Both the position numbers and the translations under genes were made by a program. The notes beneath the pieces are model-generated. The model was not told the DNA's origin. It saw only the letters and a list, made by a program, of their open reading frames with translations, and ran no database searches. From Nakamurella sp. A5-74 (GTDB lineage: Bacteria > Actinomycetota > Actinomycetes > Mycobacteriales > Nakamurellaceae), in NCBI RefSeq assembly GCF_040438885.1, contig NZ_CP159218.1, positions 4,278,001 through 4,342,000 of the forward strand: 64,000 nt of DNA. The letters run 5' to 3'. This document shows, one piece after another, positions 17,001-25,176 of the stretch; position 1 is the stretch's first letter; each line of letters begins with the position of its first letter.

Positions 17001-18361
17001 TGGTGATCGACAACTGGCCGGTGCTGCGCGCCGACTTCGAGGACCTCGCCGACCTGGTCCAGGACCTCGCCACCCGCGGCCCCGGCTACGGCATCCACAT
17101 CATCATGACGATGGGTCGCTGGGCCGACGTCCGGACCGTGCTGCAGGCCGCGATCGGTGCCAAGATCGAACTGCGGATCAACGACCCGATCGACTCGACG
17201 ATCGGCCGGAAATTCTCTGCCAACCTGCGCTCCGACACCCCCGGTCGGGCCATCGTCGATCCGGGTCTGCAGGTGCACGTCTGCCTGCCGACCCTCGCGG
17301 CCGACCGCGCTCTCGATCCCGCGCTCGCCGGAGAACCGGTGGAGGACAACGGCTTCGGGCCGCCAGTGACAGAGACGGCCGCCGAGCCGGATGACGAGCG
17401 GGCGGCGCTGGCCGATGCCCTGGATCTGCTTGGTGGCGAGTCCGCGGACCCGGCGGACGGCGCGCCCGGACAGACCGGTGAGCAGCCGGACGAGCTGCTG
17501 GAGCCGGCGCCCGGCGGCGGCGCACCTGACGGCAGCGGCGCCACCGAGCAACTGATCATCCGGATCGCCGGGGCCTGGCCCGGCGAACGGGTGCCGGTGA
17601 TCCGGATGGTGCCGACGCTCGTCGACCATGCCGAGCTGGTCGCCAGGACCGGTCCGACGAAGGGCGCGATCATCGGTGTCGACGGCACCGAGCTGAAGCC
17701 CGTCGTGCTCGACCTGATGGGCCTCGACCAGCACCTGCTGGTGTTCGGCGACGCCGAGTCCGGCAAGACGTCGCTGCTGCGCGCCATCATCACCGACCTC
17801 ACGAGCAAGTACACCGACGAGGAGATGGTCTTCGCCGTCTTCGACATCCGCCGCACGCTGCTGGACGTCGTCCCCGAGGAGTACCTGGGCGCGTACGCCG
17901 GAACCGCGCAGCTGGCCGGACCCACCGCGCAGGCGGTGGCCTCCGAGGTCGGCAAGCGGCTGCCCCCCGATGACGTCACCGCCGCTCAGCTACGCTCCCG
18001 ATCCTGGTGGAAGGGGCCGGAGATCGTGGTGGTCTGCGACGACTACGACCTGCTCGCGACCGGGGGGCCGAGCCCGTTGTCGCCGTTCCTGGAGTTCCTG
18101 CCGCAGGCCAAGGATCTCGGCTTCCACATGCTCATCTGCCGTCGCTCCGGCGGAGCGAGCCGGGCGATGTTCGAGCCGTTGCCGCAACGGATGAAGGAGA
18201 CCGGGGCGACCGGTCTGCTGCTGTCCGGTGACCGGATGGAGGGGCAGCTCTTCCCGGGTGTCTACCTGAGCCCGCAGCCCCCCGGCCGCGGCACCCTCAT
18301 CCGGCGCGGGCGCAAGCCGCAACTCATGCAGGTCGCCTACCTGCCGGATCCTGAGGCCTGA
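14057..18361 (+). CDS. eccC: type VII secretion ATPase EccC (FtsK/SpoIIIE family)
   Basis: The protein of about 1434 residues has two N-terminal membrane helices (about residues 36-80), then three P-loop ATPase domains with intact Walker A motifs: GATGSGKSEVL near residue 515, GAPQTGKSMLL near 877 and GDAESGKTSLL near 1232. It is the single-chain form rather than split EccCa/EccCb. EccC is the motor that recruits WXG100 substrates through its last domain and gates the ESX channel. GTG 14057 is chosen because GAGGAGG lies 6 bases upstream and VTQRLVHRPAR is the typical EccC N-terminus. The frame is also open from an ATG at 13919. Confidence 0.95.
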   Translation: MTQRLVHRPARSRPPEPDLRPIELIPPPRLPDAGAGIQGVMQMLMPIMGGMGSLVMILANRNPIMLIAGGIMLVVTVVGGIVMFIAQRTGATKRAADMRARYLEYLEQVRGKVSGSAEVQREIAEYHHPRPDLLPDLARDTLRLWERRPSDPDFLIVRVGTGAAPLWQRVAAPAAADPLAEPDIVTAAGVHRIVERDRMVGGMPVCLPIAGRVTVLGQPALVRRTMSAALAQLVTFHGAEEVKVFALTPRHAARWVEWLKWMPHVLSDDEVDATAPRRHVTSDPQELMEWLAGELSRRVAELTRSGRARSAAPSSFGAALVIVVDGVGGGAPDVLGALPPDISPARLNIHCITLVDDPGHEPERCDIRLTCGDPATDGPSGRDGDAPAVRVDDLRVVDPDDTHAELQRRAAGARAGDLDLIEDAVLQGLVRELTAVRLVEESATAAPLESTLTLSDLTGVEDPGHFDPLAAWTKRSMPDFLNVPFALGPSGEKVRLDLKENALGGMGPHGLCVGATGSGKSEVLRTLVLCLAINHPPERLALVLVDYKGGATFAGLEETPHCAAMISNLSDDDGLVDRLHDALFGEMKRRQQLLALAGNVPNVTEYNRRRDANIAEGNGTELEPLPNLFCVIDEFGELLSAKPEFIELFLAIGRIGRSIGVHLLLASQRLEEGRLRGLESYLSYRLGLRTFNPQESRAVLGVPDAYELPPIPGSGYLAVDTTVFQRFKAGYVSGTYKPPITGDTVIDTDPIVAPFPLFNDTAAYLAAMAPEDAVVEKPEDDDAEALLPTVLDVAVRQMAEVGTRTAQIWLPPLPKRLDLDTLAGDAIADPVRGLRLPVGGNLRVPIGMLDKPAEQKQEPYLIDLGSSGGHLAIIGAPQTGKSMLLRTLIVAAAMTHLPGEVAFYCLDLGGGALRLLEGLPHVAGVAARLDTDRVRRTVAEVATALAEREELFARMGIDSVEQMRDRFRTGRLRQMDVADIFLVIDNWPVLRADFEDLADLVQDLATRGPGYGIHIIMTMGRWADVRTVLQAAIGAKIELRINDPIDSTIGRKFSANLRSDTPGRAIVDPGLQVHVCLPTLAADRALDPALAGEPVEDNGFGPPVTETAAEPDDERAALADALDLLGGESADPADGAPGQTGEQPDELLEPAPGGGAPDGSGATEQLIIRIAGAWPGERVPVIRMVPTLVDHAELVARTGPTKGAIIGVDGTELKPVVLDLMGLDQHLLVFGDAESGKTSLLRAIITDLTSKYTDEEMVFAVFDIRRTLLDVVPEEYLGAYAGTAQLAGPTAQAVASEVGKRLPPDDVTAAQLRSRSWWKGPEIVVVCDDYDLLATGGPSPLSPFLEFLPQAKDLGFHMLICRRSGGASRAMFEPLPQRMKETGATGLLLSGDRMEGQLFPGVYLSPQPPGRGTLIRRGRKPQLMQVAYLPDPEA

Positions 18362-18398
18362 GGCCCTGATGCCCTGAGGCCCTGAGGCCTGAGGCTGA
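18351..18398. repeat. short CCCTGAGG tandem repeat at the end of eccC
   Basis: About five imperfect 7-9 bp units of the form GGCCCTGA run across the eccC stop codon and 38 bases beyond it, giving several extra TGA stops. It probably arose by replication slippage. No function is evident. Confidence 0.5.
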
Positions 18399-18548
18399 TC
18401 AGCGTCCGTGCCGACGTCAGCCGGACACAGCGGGGGCTGGTGCGTCGAACGCCAGCTCGATGCCGATCGCACCGGGGAGGGTGCCGGTGACCCACTTCTG
18501 CCGGCGCACCCACCCGGGCTTGCTGCGCGCGTCATTAGGCTGGCCGTC

Positions 18549-20501
18549 ATGACCTCACCGGACCGCACCCCCGCGGCATCGACGACCACCGCCGTCCGCC
18601 CGCAGGACGATCTGTTCCTGAGCGTCAACGGCGACTGGCTCGCCGAGGCCGAGATCCCCGGCGACCTGTCGTCCATCGGGGCGATGGTCGACCTGCGGCT
18701 GGAGTCCGAGCGGCACGTCGGCGAGCTGCTGCGCGAGGCCGCCGCCGCCGATCCGGGTGCTCGCGGCCCGTACGACCAGATCGGTGCGATGTTCGCCTCG
18801 TTCGTCGACACCGATCGGGTCGAAGCGCTCGGCGCCACCCCGTTGGCGGCCGACCTGGGCCGGATCGAGGCGCTGGCCGATCTGGGTGGGTTCGCCCGGC
18901 TGCTCGGCGAGTTCGAGCGGTCCGGGGTCAGCGGGATCGTGCGCAGCTACGTCGACAACGACGACCGCAACTCCGACCGCTATGTGGTCAACCTCCTGCA
19001 GGGCGGCACCTCGCTGCCGGACGAGGCGTACTACCGCGAGGAGCAGTTCGCCGAGATCCGTGAGCAGTACCGCAGCCACGTCGAGCGAATGCTCGCCCTT
19101 GTCGGGATCGCCGACCCGGCCGACGCCGCTGCCAGGGTCTACGCCGTCGAGGAGAAGCTGGCCGCTGGGCACTGGGACAAGGTGGCGTGTCGGGACGTCC
19201 TGAAGACCTACAACCTGCGCACCCTCGCCGAGATCGAGGCGCTCTGCCCGGCGTTCGACTGGACCGGTTGGGTAGTGGCACTCGGCGGCACCCCAGGTCC
19301 GGACGGCACCATCGGCGAAGCCACCGTGCGCCAGCCGTCGTACCTGGAGACGCTCTCGACGGTGCTCGCCGACACGTCCATGGACGACTGGAAGCTGTGG
19401 CTCAGCTGGAAGTTGGTGCACGCCTACGCCCCCTACCTCTCGCAAGCCTTCGTCGACGAGAACTTCGACTTCTACTCGCGGATCCTCTCCGGCGCCGAGG
19501 ACCAGCGGGACCGCTGGAAGCGCGGCGTCGCCCTGGTGGAATCCACCCTGTCGGAGGCCGTCGGGCAGATCTACGTCGAGCGTCACTTCCCGCCAGCGGC
19601 CAAGGAACGGATGGACGAGCTGGTCGCGAACCTCATCGAGGCCTATCGGCAGAGCATCAGCACGCTCGATTGGATGAGCGCCGACACCCAGTCGCGGGCC
19701 CAGCAGAAGCTGGACCGGTTCACTCCCAAGATCGGCTACCCGGACACCTGGAAGGACTACAGCGCGATCGTCGTCGACCGCGGCGACCTGGTCGGCAACG
19801 TCCGCAGGGCGCGGGCCTGGGAGACCGACCGGGAGCTGCGCAAGATCGGGAGTCCGGTCGACCGCAGCGAATGGTTCATGTCGCCGCAGACGGTGAACGC
19901 GTACTACAACCCCGGTACCAACGAGATCTGCTTCCCGGCAGCGATCCTGCAGCCGCCGTTCTTCGCCCTTGACGCCTCGGACGCCTCCAACTACGGCGCG
20001 ATCGGTGCCGTGATCGGGCACGAGATCGGCCACGGTTTCGACGACCAGGGATCACAGTTCGACGGTGACGGCAACCTCTCCGACTGGTGGACCGACGCCG
20101 ACCGCACCGCCTTCACCGCCAGGTCCGAGGCCCTGATCAGCCAGTTCTCCGCACTGCGCTGCATCGAGGTGCCCGATGTGCCGGTGAACGGCGGTCTGAC
20201 GGTCGGTGAGAACATCGGCGACCTCGGCGGTCTGACGATCGGCCTGAAGGCCTACGAGATCGCTGCCGGCGACGCCGCCACCGACGAGGACCGCCGCGAG
20301 GTGTTCTTCTCCTGGGCACGCGCGTGGCGCTCGAAGCGCCGCGAACAGCTCGCCCGGCAGTACCTGCAGATCGACCCGCACTCGCCGCCGGACCTTCGGA
20401 CCAACATCGCACGCAACATCGACGGCTTCCACGCGGCGTTCGGCACCACCGAGGACGACGGCATGTGGCTGGCGGAGAGCGAGCGCGTCCGCATCTGGTG
20501 A
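18549..20501 (+). CDS. M13 family zinc metallopeptidase (neprilysin/Zmp1-like)
   Basis: The 650-residue protein has the zinc site HEIGH in AVIGHEIGHGFDDQGSQFD, the third ligand motif ENIGDLGGL (ExxxD), and NAYYNPGTNEICFPAAILQ, which binds substrate in M13 enzymes. Full M13 length, with no signal peptide or membrane anchor at the N-terminus (MTSPDRTPAAS), as in mycobacterial Zmp1, which reaches the outside by another route. It lies 187 bp downstream of eccC on the same strand. A secretion link to ESX is possible but unproven. Confidence 0.92.
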   Translation: MTSPDRTPAASTTTAVRPQDDLFLSVNGDWLAEAEIPGDLSSIGAMVDLRLESERHVGELLREAAAADPGARGPYDQIGAMFASFVDTDRVEALGATPLAADLGRIEALADLGGFARLLGEFERSGVSGIVRSYVDNDDRNSDRYVVNLLQGGTSLPDEAYYREEQFAEIREQYRSHVERMLALVGIADPADAAARVYAVEEKLAAGHWDKVACRDVLKTYNLRTLAEIEALCPAFDWTGWVVALGGTPGPDGTIGEATVRQPSYLETLSTVLADTSMDDWKLWLSWKLVHAYAPYLSQAFVDENFDFYSRILSGAEDQRDRWKRGVALVESTLSEAVGQIYVERHFPPAAKERMDELVANLIEAYRQSISTLDWMSADTQSRAQQKLDRFTPKIGYPDTWKDYSAIVVDRGDLVGNVRRARAWETDRELRKIGSPVDRSEWFMSPQTVNAYYNPGTNEICFPAAILQPPFFALDASDASNYGAIGAVIGHEIGHGFDDQGSQFDGDGNLSDWWTDADRTAFTARSEALISQFSALRCIEVPDVPVNGGLTVGENIGDLGGLTIGLKAYEIAAGDAATDEDRREVFFSWARAWRSKRREQLARQYLQIDPHSPPDLRTNIARNIDGFHAAFGTTEDDGMWLAESERVRIW

Positions 20502-20526
20502 TTCCGACGTGAGCAGGGACGAGTTC

Positions 20527-20545
20527 CCCGACCGAAGCGGTCGGG
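20527..20545. terminator. short GC hairpin between convergent genes
   Basis: Arms CCCGACCG and CGGTCGGG pair perfectly around AAG. It is located between the peptidase stop and the 3' end of the convergent lipoprotein gene, and is a probable bidirectional terminator. Confidence 0.6.
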
Positions 20546-20574
20546 AGAATCGTTCGTTTCCGGGAGCACGCAGC

Positions 20575-21381
20575 TCAGCGAGGAACTTCTTCGGAGACCT
20601 CTGCGGCCAGCGCCAGAGCCTTCTTCTTCATCTCGGCAAGCGAGGTGTCGTCGCTGACGATCACCAGGATCGACATCTCACCGCCGTCCGGCTCGGGCAG
20701 GTTGAAGGTCGCGGAGTACAGCGACTTGGACGAGTTCGTCCAGGTGTACCCGTCGCGGCCGTCGATCTTCACCTTCGCCGCGTCCACGTTGTACGACTGG
20801 TTCAACTCGTTGTCGCTGAAGGCGAAGCCGCCGGTCACGGTGACGGCGCGGTATGTCTTGGACGACTCCGGTGCCCGGTACGTGCAGCTCAGCTCCGGCT
20901 TCCGAGTGGTGTCCTTCTGCAGACCCGTGGTGTACGACTTGGGCATCAGCAGGCAGTAGTCCTTCAGGAACGCGTACTCCTCGGCCGATGCGCTGCTGCT
21001 CGAGGACGTCGGGGCCGGCGCCGAGCTCTCGTCACCGGGGGAGGTCGTCTCGGACTGCTGCGGCGTCACCGGCTGCGGGGTCACGGAGTTCGGGGCGGCG
21101 GAGTTCGCCCCGCCCGTCTGGCCACCGTCCGACGTCGGGTCGGGGGAGGTGGGGGGATCGGCAACGCTGGTGGCCGGTGCGGGCTCCTGTTCGCTGCTCG
21201 AGATCGTGACCTCATCGGAGCTCTCGCCGGTGGTCGTGCCCTGCTGCGCGCTCCCGACACCTGCACCAGCGGGGATCCCACCCTGGGCGGTTCCGGACAC
21301 CTCGGAACCGCAGGCCGCGGTCAGCGCGATCACTCCCGTTCCCAGCAGGACAGCCATCGATCGTTTCCAGTCGGTCTTCAT
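20575..21381 (-). CDS. putative secreted lipoprotein with a Ser/Thr/Pro-rich linker
   Basis: The 268-residue protein has a lipoprotein signal peptide: basic start (MKTDWKRS), hydrophobic stretch VLLGTGVIALTAAC, and lipobox with Cys24. Residues 25-135 are low complexity and rich in Ser, Thr, Pro and Glu. The C-terminal domain (about 136-268) has two Cys that may form a disulfide (DYCLLMPKSY ... LSCTYRAPESS), and ends in an amphipathic helix. The domain resembles DUF3558/LppA-type secreted domains of actinobacteria only in layout. Function unknown. Confidence 0.75.
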   Translation of the reverse strand: MKTDWKRSMAVLLGTGVIALTAACGSEVSGTAQGGIPAGAGVGSAQQGTTTGESSDEVTISSSEQEPAPATSVADPPTSPDPTSDGGQTGGANSAAPNSVTPQPVTPQQSETTSPGDESSAPAPTSSSSSASAEEYAFLKDYCLLMPKSYTTGLQKDTTRKPELSCTYRAPESSKTYRAVTVTGGFAFSDNELNQSYNVDAAKVKIDGRDGYTWTNSSKSLYSATFNLPEPDGGEMSILVIVSDDTSLAEMKKKALALAAEVSEEVPR

Positions 21382-21621
21382 CAGGTAACCCTTTCACTCG
21401 AGACACAGCCGTGCAGTGAACGTCTGACCACCGCATGCACCGCGCGGTTCCGTGATGCGGACAACCACCCGTCGGTGTCGATCGTCACGGTGGGTGCCCG
21501 GCGCGCCGGTCTACGCTGACGGACACCCGCGCAGCGCCGCCGGAGCTCTCCGGACCACGCTCGGCGCCGACACCGAGGCCGAGCCGACTGCGCGGGACGA
21601 GACCCTACGGGAGAACACGTC

Positions 21622-22383
21622 ATGCAGGTGCAGAACACCGCGGCACTGGTCACCGGAGCCGCCTCCGGACTCGGCAGCGCCACCGCCACAGCTCTTGCGG
21701 CGCAAGGAGTCCAGGTCTTCGGACTCGACCTGGCCGGCGGTTGGGAGAAGGGCGGCGACCCGGCCGAGGGCGTGACCGCCGTGCACGGCGACGTCACCTC
21801 CGAGGACGACGTCAAGGCGGCGGTCGCACAGGCGAACGAGGGCGCATCACTGCGCATCGTCGTCAACTGCGCCGGGTTGGGTTGGGCGTCACGGATCCTG
21901 TCGAAGAAGGGCGTCCACGACCTCGGTCTGTTCCAGAAGGTGGTCGCCGTCAACCTCGTCGGCACCTTCAACGTGCTGCGACTGGCCGCCGAGGCCATCG
22001 CCACCAACGACACCGTCGACGAGTCCGGACAGCGGGGCGTGGTCGTCAACACCGCGTCGGTGGCTGCGTTCGACGGCCAGATCGGTCAGATCGCCTACTC
22101 GGCATCCAAGGGTGGGGTAGCTGGGATGACGCTGCCTGCGGCGCGCGATCTCGCTCAGTTCGGGATCCGGGTGATGACGATCGCTCCGGGCGTCATCGAC
22201 ACGCCGATGATGCAGGGCATCACCGAGGAGTTCAAGAAGACCCTCGAGGCCAGCGTGCCGTTCCCCGCTCGGCTGGGAACGCCGGCGGAGTACGCGCAGC
22301 TGGTCGGCATGATCGTCGCGCACGACTACCTGAACGGCGAGGTCATCCGGATGGACGGGTCGCTGCGGATGGCGCCGCGCTGA
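21622..22383 (+). CDS. short-chain dehydrogenase, 3-hydroxyacyl-CoA dehydrogenase type II-like
   Basis: The 253-residue SDR has the cofactor motif VTGAASGLG (TGxxxGxG), the NAG variant VNCAGLG and the catalytic YSASKGG (YxxxK) preceded by NTASVAAFDGQIGQ. The sequence resembles HSD17B10/FabG-like 3-hydroxyacyl-CoA dehydrogenases that act in beta-oxidation or steroid metabolism. The C-terminal IRMDGSLRMAPR is the usual ending of this group. It is a single gene, convergent with the LysR gene 31 bp away. Confidence 0.88.
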   Translation: MQVQNTAALVTGAASGLGSATATALAAQGVQVFGLDLAGGWEKGGDPAEGVTAVHGDVTSEDDVKAAVAQANEGASLRIVVNCAGLGWASRILSKKGVHDLGLFQKVVAVNLVGTFNVLRLAAEAIATNDTVDESGQRGVVVNTASVAAFDGQIGQIAYSASKGGVAGMTLPAARDLAQFGIRVMTIAPGVIDTPMMQGITEEFKKTLEASVPFPARLGTPAEYAQLVGMIVAHDYLNGEVIRMDGSLRMAPR

Positions 22384-22414
22384 CGACGGCGCATCCCCCG
22401 GACGTCGCTGATGA

Positions 22415-23260
22415 TCAGAGTTCGGCGGCGGTGCGGGCCAGCCCGGCGACGGCGAGCGACGTGCTGTGCGGCGGCCAGGCCAGGACGGTGGTGACCTGCG
22501 GCGCATCCGACAGTGGGACGACGGTCAGCCCGCCGCGCAGGTCGGCGCGGGCCGAGTCGGGCAGCACGACGGCGGTGCGCCCGAGCTGCACCAGCTGCAG
22601 CACCTGGGTCAGGTCCCGCAGCTCGGGACCGGGCCCGTCCGGGTAGCTGCCGTCGAGCTGGGGCCAGCGCGGCATCGGCAGGCCGGGGATCGAGGTGGCT
22701 TCGGCAACGGTCATCGAGCTGCGGCTGCTCGCAGGGTGTCCGCCGGGCAGGATCAGCACCTGCTCCTCGACCTGCAGCTCGACGACGTCGAATCCGCTGG
22801 TGTCGTCGAACGGCCGGTGCAGGATCGCGACATCGGCGCGTCCGTCGCGCAGCATCGGCGCCTGGTGCGCGGGCGCGCTCAGCAGGACCTCGACCGCCAC
22901 CGCGTCGGGTGTGCCGGCGTAGGAGTCGAGCAGCTTGAGCATCAGTTCGCTCGAGGCACCGGCCTTGGCGGTGAGGATCACCGGGGACCGACCGACGCCG
23001 ACCGCGCTCCGTCGTGTCCGACGCTCGGCGGCCTCGACCGCGGCCAGCGCGGCCCGTCCCTCCCGCAGCAGCGTCTCCCCCGGCTGGGTGAGCGTGACGC
23101 CCCGCGGTGTGCGGACGAACAGCTGCGCTCCGAGTCGGCGCTCGAGCTGAGCGATCGCCCGGGACAGCGGCGGCTGCGCAATGCCCAGCCGATCAGCCGC
23201 CCGGCCGACGTGCGACTCCTCCGCAACCGTGACGAAGTAGCGCAGTTCCCGGGTCTCCAC
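22415..23260 (-). CDS. LysR family transcriptional regulator
   Basis: The protein has the LysR winged helix at its N-terminus (ETRELRYFVTVAEESHVGRAADRLGIAQPPLSRAI) and the periplasmic-binding-protein-like effector domain after it, about 281 residues in total. The GTG at 23260 is preferred because family members begin at this residue. The other candidate, ATG 23296, would lie inside a perfect LysR operator. It is divergent from an SDR gene and probably regulates that gene and itself. Confidence 0.87.
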   Translation of the reverse strand: METRELRYFVTVAEESHVGRAADRLGIAQPPLSRAIAQLERRLGAQLFVRTPRGVTLTQPGETLLREGRAALAAVEAAERRTRRSAVGVGRSPVILTAKAGASSELMLKLLDSYAGTPDAVAVEVLLSAPAHQAPMLRDGRADVAILHRPFDDTSGFDVVELQVEEQVLILPGGHPASSRSSMTVAEATSIPGLPMPRWPQLDGSYPDGPGPELRDLTQVLQLVQLGRTAVVLPDSARADLRGGLTVVPLSDAPQVTTVLAWPPHSTSLAVAGLARTAAEL

Positions 23261-23294
23261 CTCGACGAGGATACGCCGCGTCTGACCTGCCGTC

Positions 23295-23309
23295 ATACCG
23301 CTGCGGTAT
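23295..23309. promoter_or_regulatory. LysR-type operator (T-N11-A palindrome)
   Basis: ATACCGCTGCGGTAT is a perfect inverted repeat with 7-base arms around one base and contains the LysR consensus T-N11-A. It lies between the LysR start (23260) and the divergent SDR start (23367), the expected place for the autoregulatory and activation site. Confidence 0.65.
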
Positions 23310-23366
23310 CAAGGCACACCCGATCGGTCTTGGCGCTCTTCGGAGCCCTCGGCCCACACTCGGAAC

Positions 23367-24113
23367 ATGACAGTGAACACGACAGACCCCACCCCCACGA
23401 AGAAGATCGCTCTGGTCACCGGCGCCAACAAGGGCATCGGTTACGAGATCGCCGCGGGCCTGGCCCGTCGCGGTTTCCGGGTCGGCGTCGGCGCGCGCGA
23501 TGCCGATCGCCGGGGCGCCGCCGTGGCCCGGCTGCAGGCAGACGGGCACGACGTCTTCGCCGTTCCGCTCGATGTGACCGACGATGCGAGCGTGGCAGCC
23601 GCTGCCACGCAGCTGGAGCAGCAGGGCGGACTCGACGTGCTGGTCAACAACGCCGGCATCACCGGCGGGATGCCGCAGGAGCCCACCCTGGTGAGCCCGG
23701 ATCAGGTCCGATCCGTCGTCGAGGTCAACGTCATCGGCGTCATCCGCGTCACCAACGCGATGCTGCCGATGCTGCGGCGGGCATCCGAGCCGCGCATCGT
23801 CAACGTCTCGAGCACGGTCGGCTCGCTCACCCTGCAGACCGCGCAGGCGGACGCGGTCGGGCCGATCTCGGCGGCGTACTCGCCCACCAAGACCTATCTC
23901 AACGCCGTCACCGTCCAGTACGCCAAGGAACTGGCCGGCACCGACATCCTCGTCAACGCAGGCTGCCCGGGCTACGTCGCGACCGACCTCAACGGTCACC
24001 AGGGACACCGCACCCCGGAGCAGGGCGCGGCGATCTTCCTCGAGCTGGCCACCCTCCCCGCCGGCGGACCGAGCGGCACGTTCCGGGACGAGGAGGGCAT
24101 CCAGCCCTGGTGA
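23367..24113 (+). CDS. short-chain dehydrogenase/reductase (carbonyl reductase-like)
   Basis: The 248-residue SDR has TGANKGIGYE (cofactor motif TGxxxGIG), NNAG and the YxxxK motif as YSPTKTY after NVSS. The TGANKGIG motif and the sequence VLVNNAGITGG place it near carbonyl reductase/menthone reductase-type SDRs that use NADPH. It is divergent from a LysR gene with a palindromic operator between them, so it is likely a LysR-controlled, inducible reductase. Substrate unknown. Confidence 0.88.
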   Translation: MTVNTTDPTPTKKIALVTGANKGIGYEIAAGLARRGFRVGVGARDADRRGAAVARLQADGHDVFAVPLDVTDDASVAAAATQLEQQGGLDVLVNNAGITGGMPQEPTLVSPDQVRSVVEVNVIGVIRVTNAMLPMLRRASEPRIVNVSSTVGSLTLQTAQADAVGPISAAYSPTKTYLNAVTVQYAKELAGTDILVNAGCPGYVATDLNGHQGHRTPEQGAAIFLELATLPAGGPSGTFRDEEGIQPW

Positions 24114-24132
24114 ACCGCCGGCGCCGTCGCGA

Positions 24133-25008
24133 TCAGCACCCGCGGAGCGGCCAGGGGACGAACGCCAGATCGACGCGGACCGGCAGGTGGTCCGAGGCCT
24201 GGGTCGCGATCACCCTGGCGCTCAACGGGAACACCAGATTGCGGGTCAGCACGTAGTCGATCCGGCCCTTCGGGTCGTCGGAGTCGAAGGTGAACCCGGC
24301 ACCACGGCCGACCACCGGCCAGCTGTCGCGGAACTTCTCCAGCAGGTTCGCCATCTCCGGGCTGTCCGGATAGGCGTTCAGGTCACCCATCAGCACCGTC
24401 GGCTGCAGGCAGTTCTTCGTCAGCTCCTTGATCGCCGCGACCTGGTCGAGCCGCTCCTGAGTGCTGGTGTGCTGCAGGTGGGTGCCCAGGATCCGGACCG
24501 GACCCCACGGGGTGCGTACCTGCACCTGCAGCAGCCCGCGCTGTTCGCCCCCGGGTGCGAGCGGAAGCAGCGTGTTGCGGGCCGAGACGATCGGGAACCT
24601 CGACAGGACCGCTGTTCCGAACTCGCGGCGCGGTGCGCCGGGAGTCAGCGGGTCAAGGTCGAGGTTCCTGCCGAAGGCCACCTGCATGCGGAGTCTCTGA
24701 CCCAACCAGGCGGCCTGGTCGAGGTTGCCACTGCGGTCGCCGAAGAACTTGTCGACCTCGGACAGTTGGACGACGTCCGGATGCTGTGTCTCGATCACCC
24801 GGGCGATCCGCTCCAGGTCGAGCTGCTGGTCGACGCCGACCGCGTGGTGGATGTTGTAGGCGACGACCGTCAGCTTCGGCATCGGCGGACGGTGAGCTGG
24901 TGTCGCGGCCGGTACAGCGGCGGATGCGGCCGTGACCCCGGGCAGGGTGGCGAGCAGCGCCGAGACCAGCGCCACCAACAGGAACGTCACCGAATGACGT
25001 CGACTCAT
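24133..25008 (-). CDS. secreted endonuclease/exonuclease/phosphatase (EEP) family protein
   Basis: The 291-residue protein has a Sec signal peptide (MSRRHSVTFLLVALVSALLA, cleavage near ASA-AVPA). The EEP catalytic series appears in order: VAYNIHH, LSEVDK (metal Glu), GTHLQH, MGDLNAY (Asp/Asn), RIDYVL and SDHLPV (catalytic His pair). EEP enzymes cut phosphodiesters in nucleic acids, sphingomyelin or inositol phosphates. Because it is exported, DNA or lipid scavenging is likely. It is a single gene, convergent with the SDR gene at a distance of 19 bp. Confidence 0.85.
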   Translation of the reverse strand: MSRRHSVTFLLVALVSALLATLPGVTAASAAVPAATPAHRPPMPKLTVVAYNIHHAVGVDQQLDLERIARVIETQHPDVVQLSEVDKFFGDRSGNLDQAAWLGQRLRMQVAFGRNLDLDPLTPGAPRREFGTAVLSRFPIVSARNTLLPLAPGGEQRGLLQVQVRTPWGPVRILGTHLQHTSTQERLDQVAAIKELTKNCLQPTVLMGDLNAYPDSPEMANLLEKFRDSWPVVGRGAGFTFDSDDPKGRIDYVLTRNLVFPLSARVIATQASDHLPVRVDLAFVPWPLRGC

Positions 25009-25176
25009 CACAGACCTCCAGGATGTGGCGGATGTTCGCGACCAGCCGACCACGGATCCACCGGGCCCGCCCCTCGAGCGACCTCACGGTCGGAGCGACG
25101 GCCGACACGGGACTCCGTCGGCTCGACAACCGCTCTCACGTCCGAACCGGTTCGTACTCGCTCGTAAACTGGACAC

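Noticed and set aside
13913-17734. Very long minus-strand open frame (1273 codons) opposite eccC
   Set aside because: It is a high-GC shadow of eccC: the translation is low in hydrophobic patterning, matches no family, and lies wholly antisense to a certain gene.
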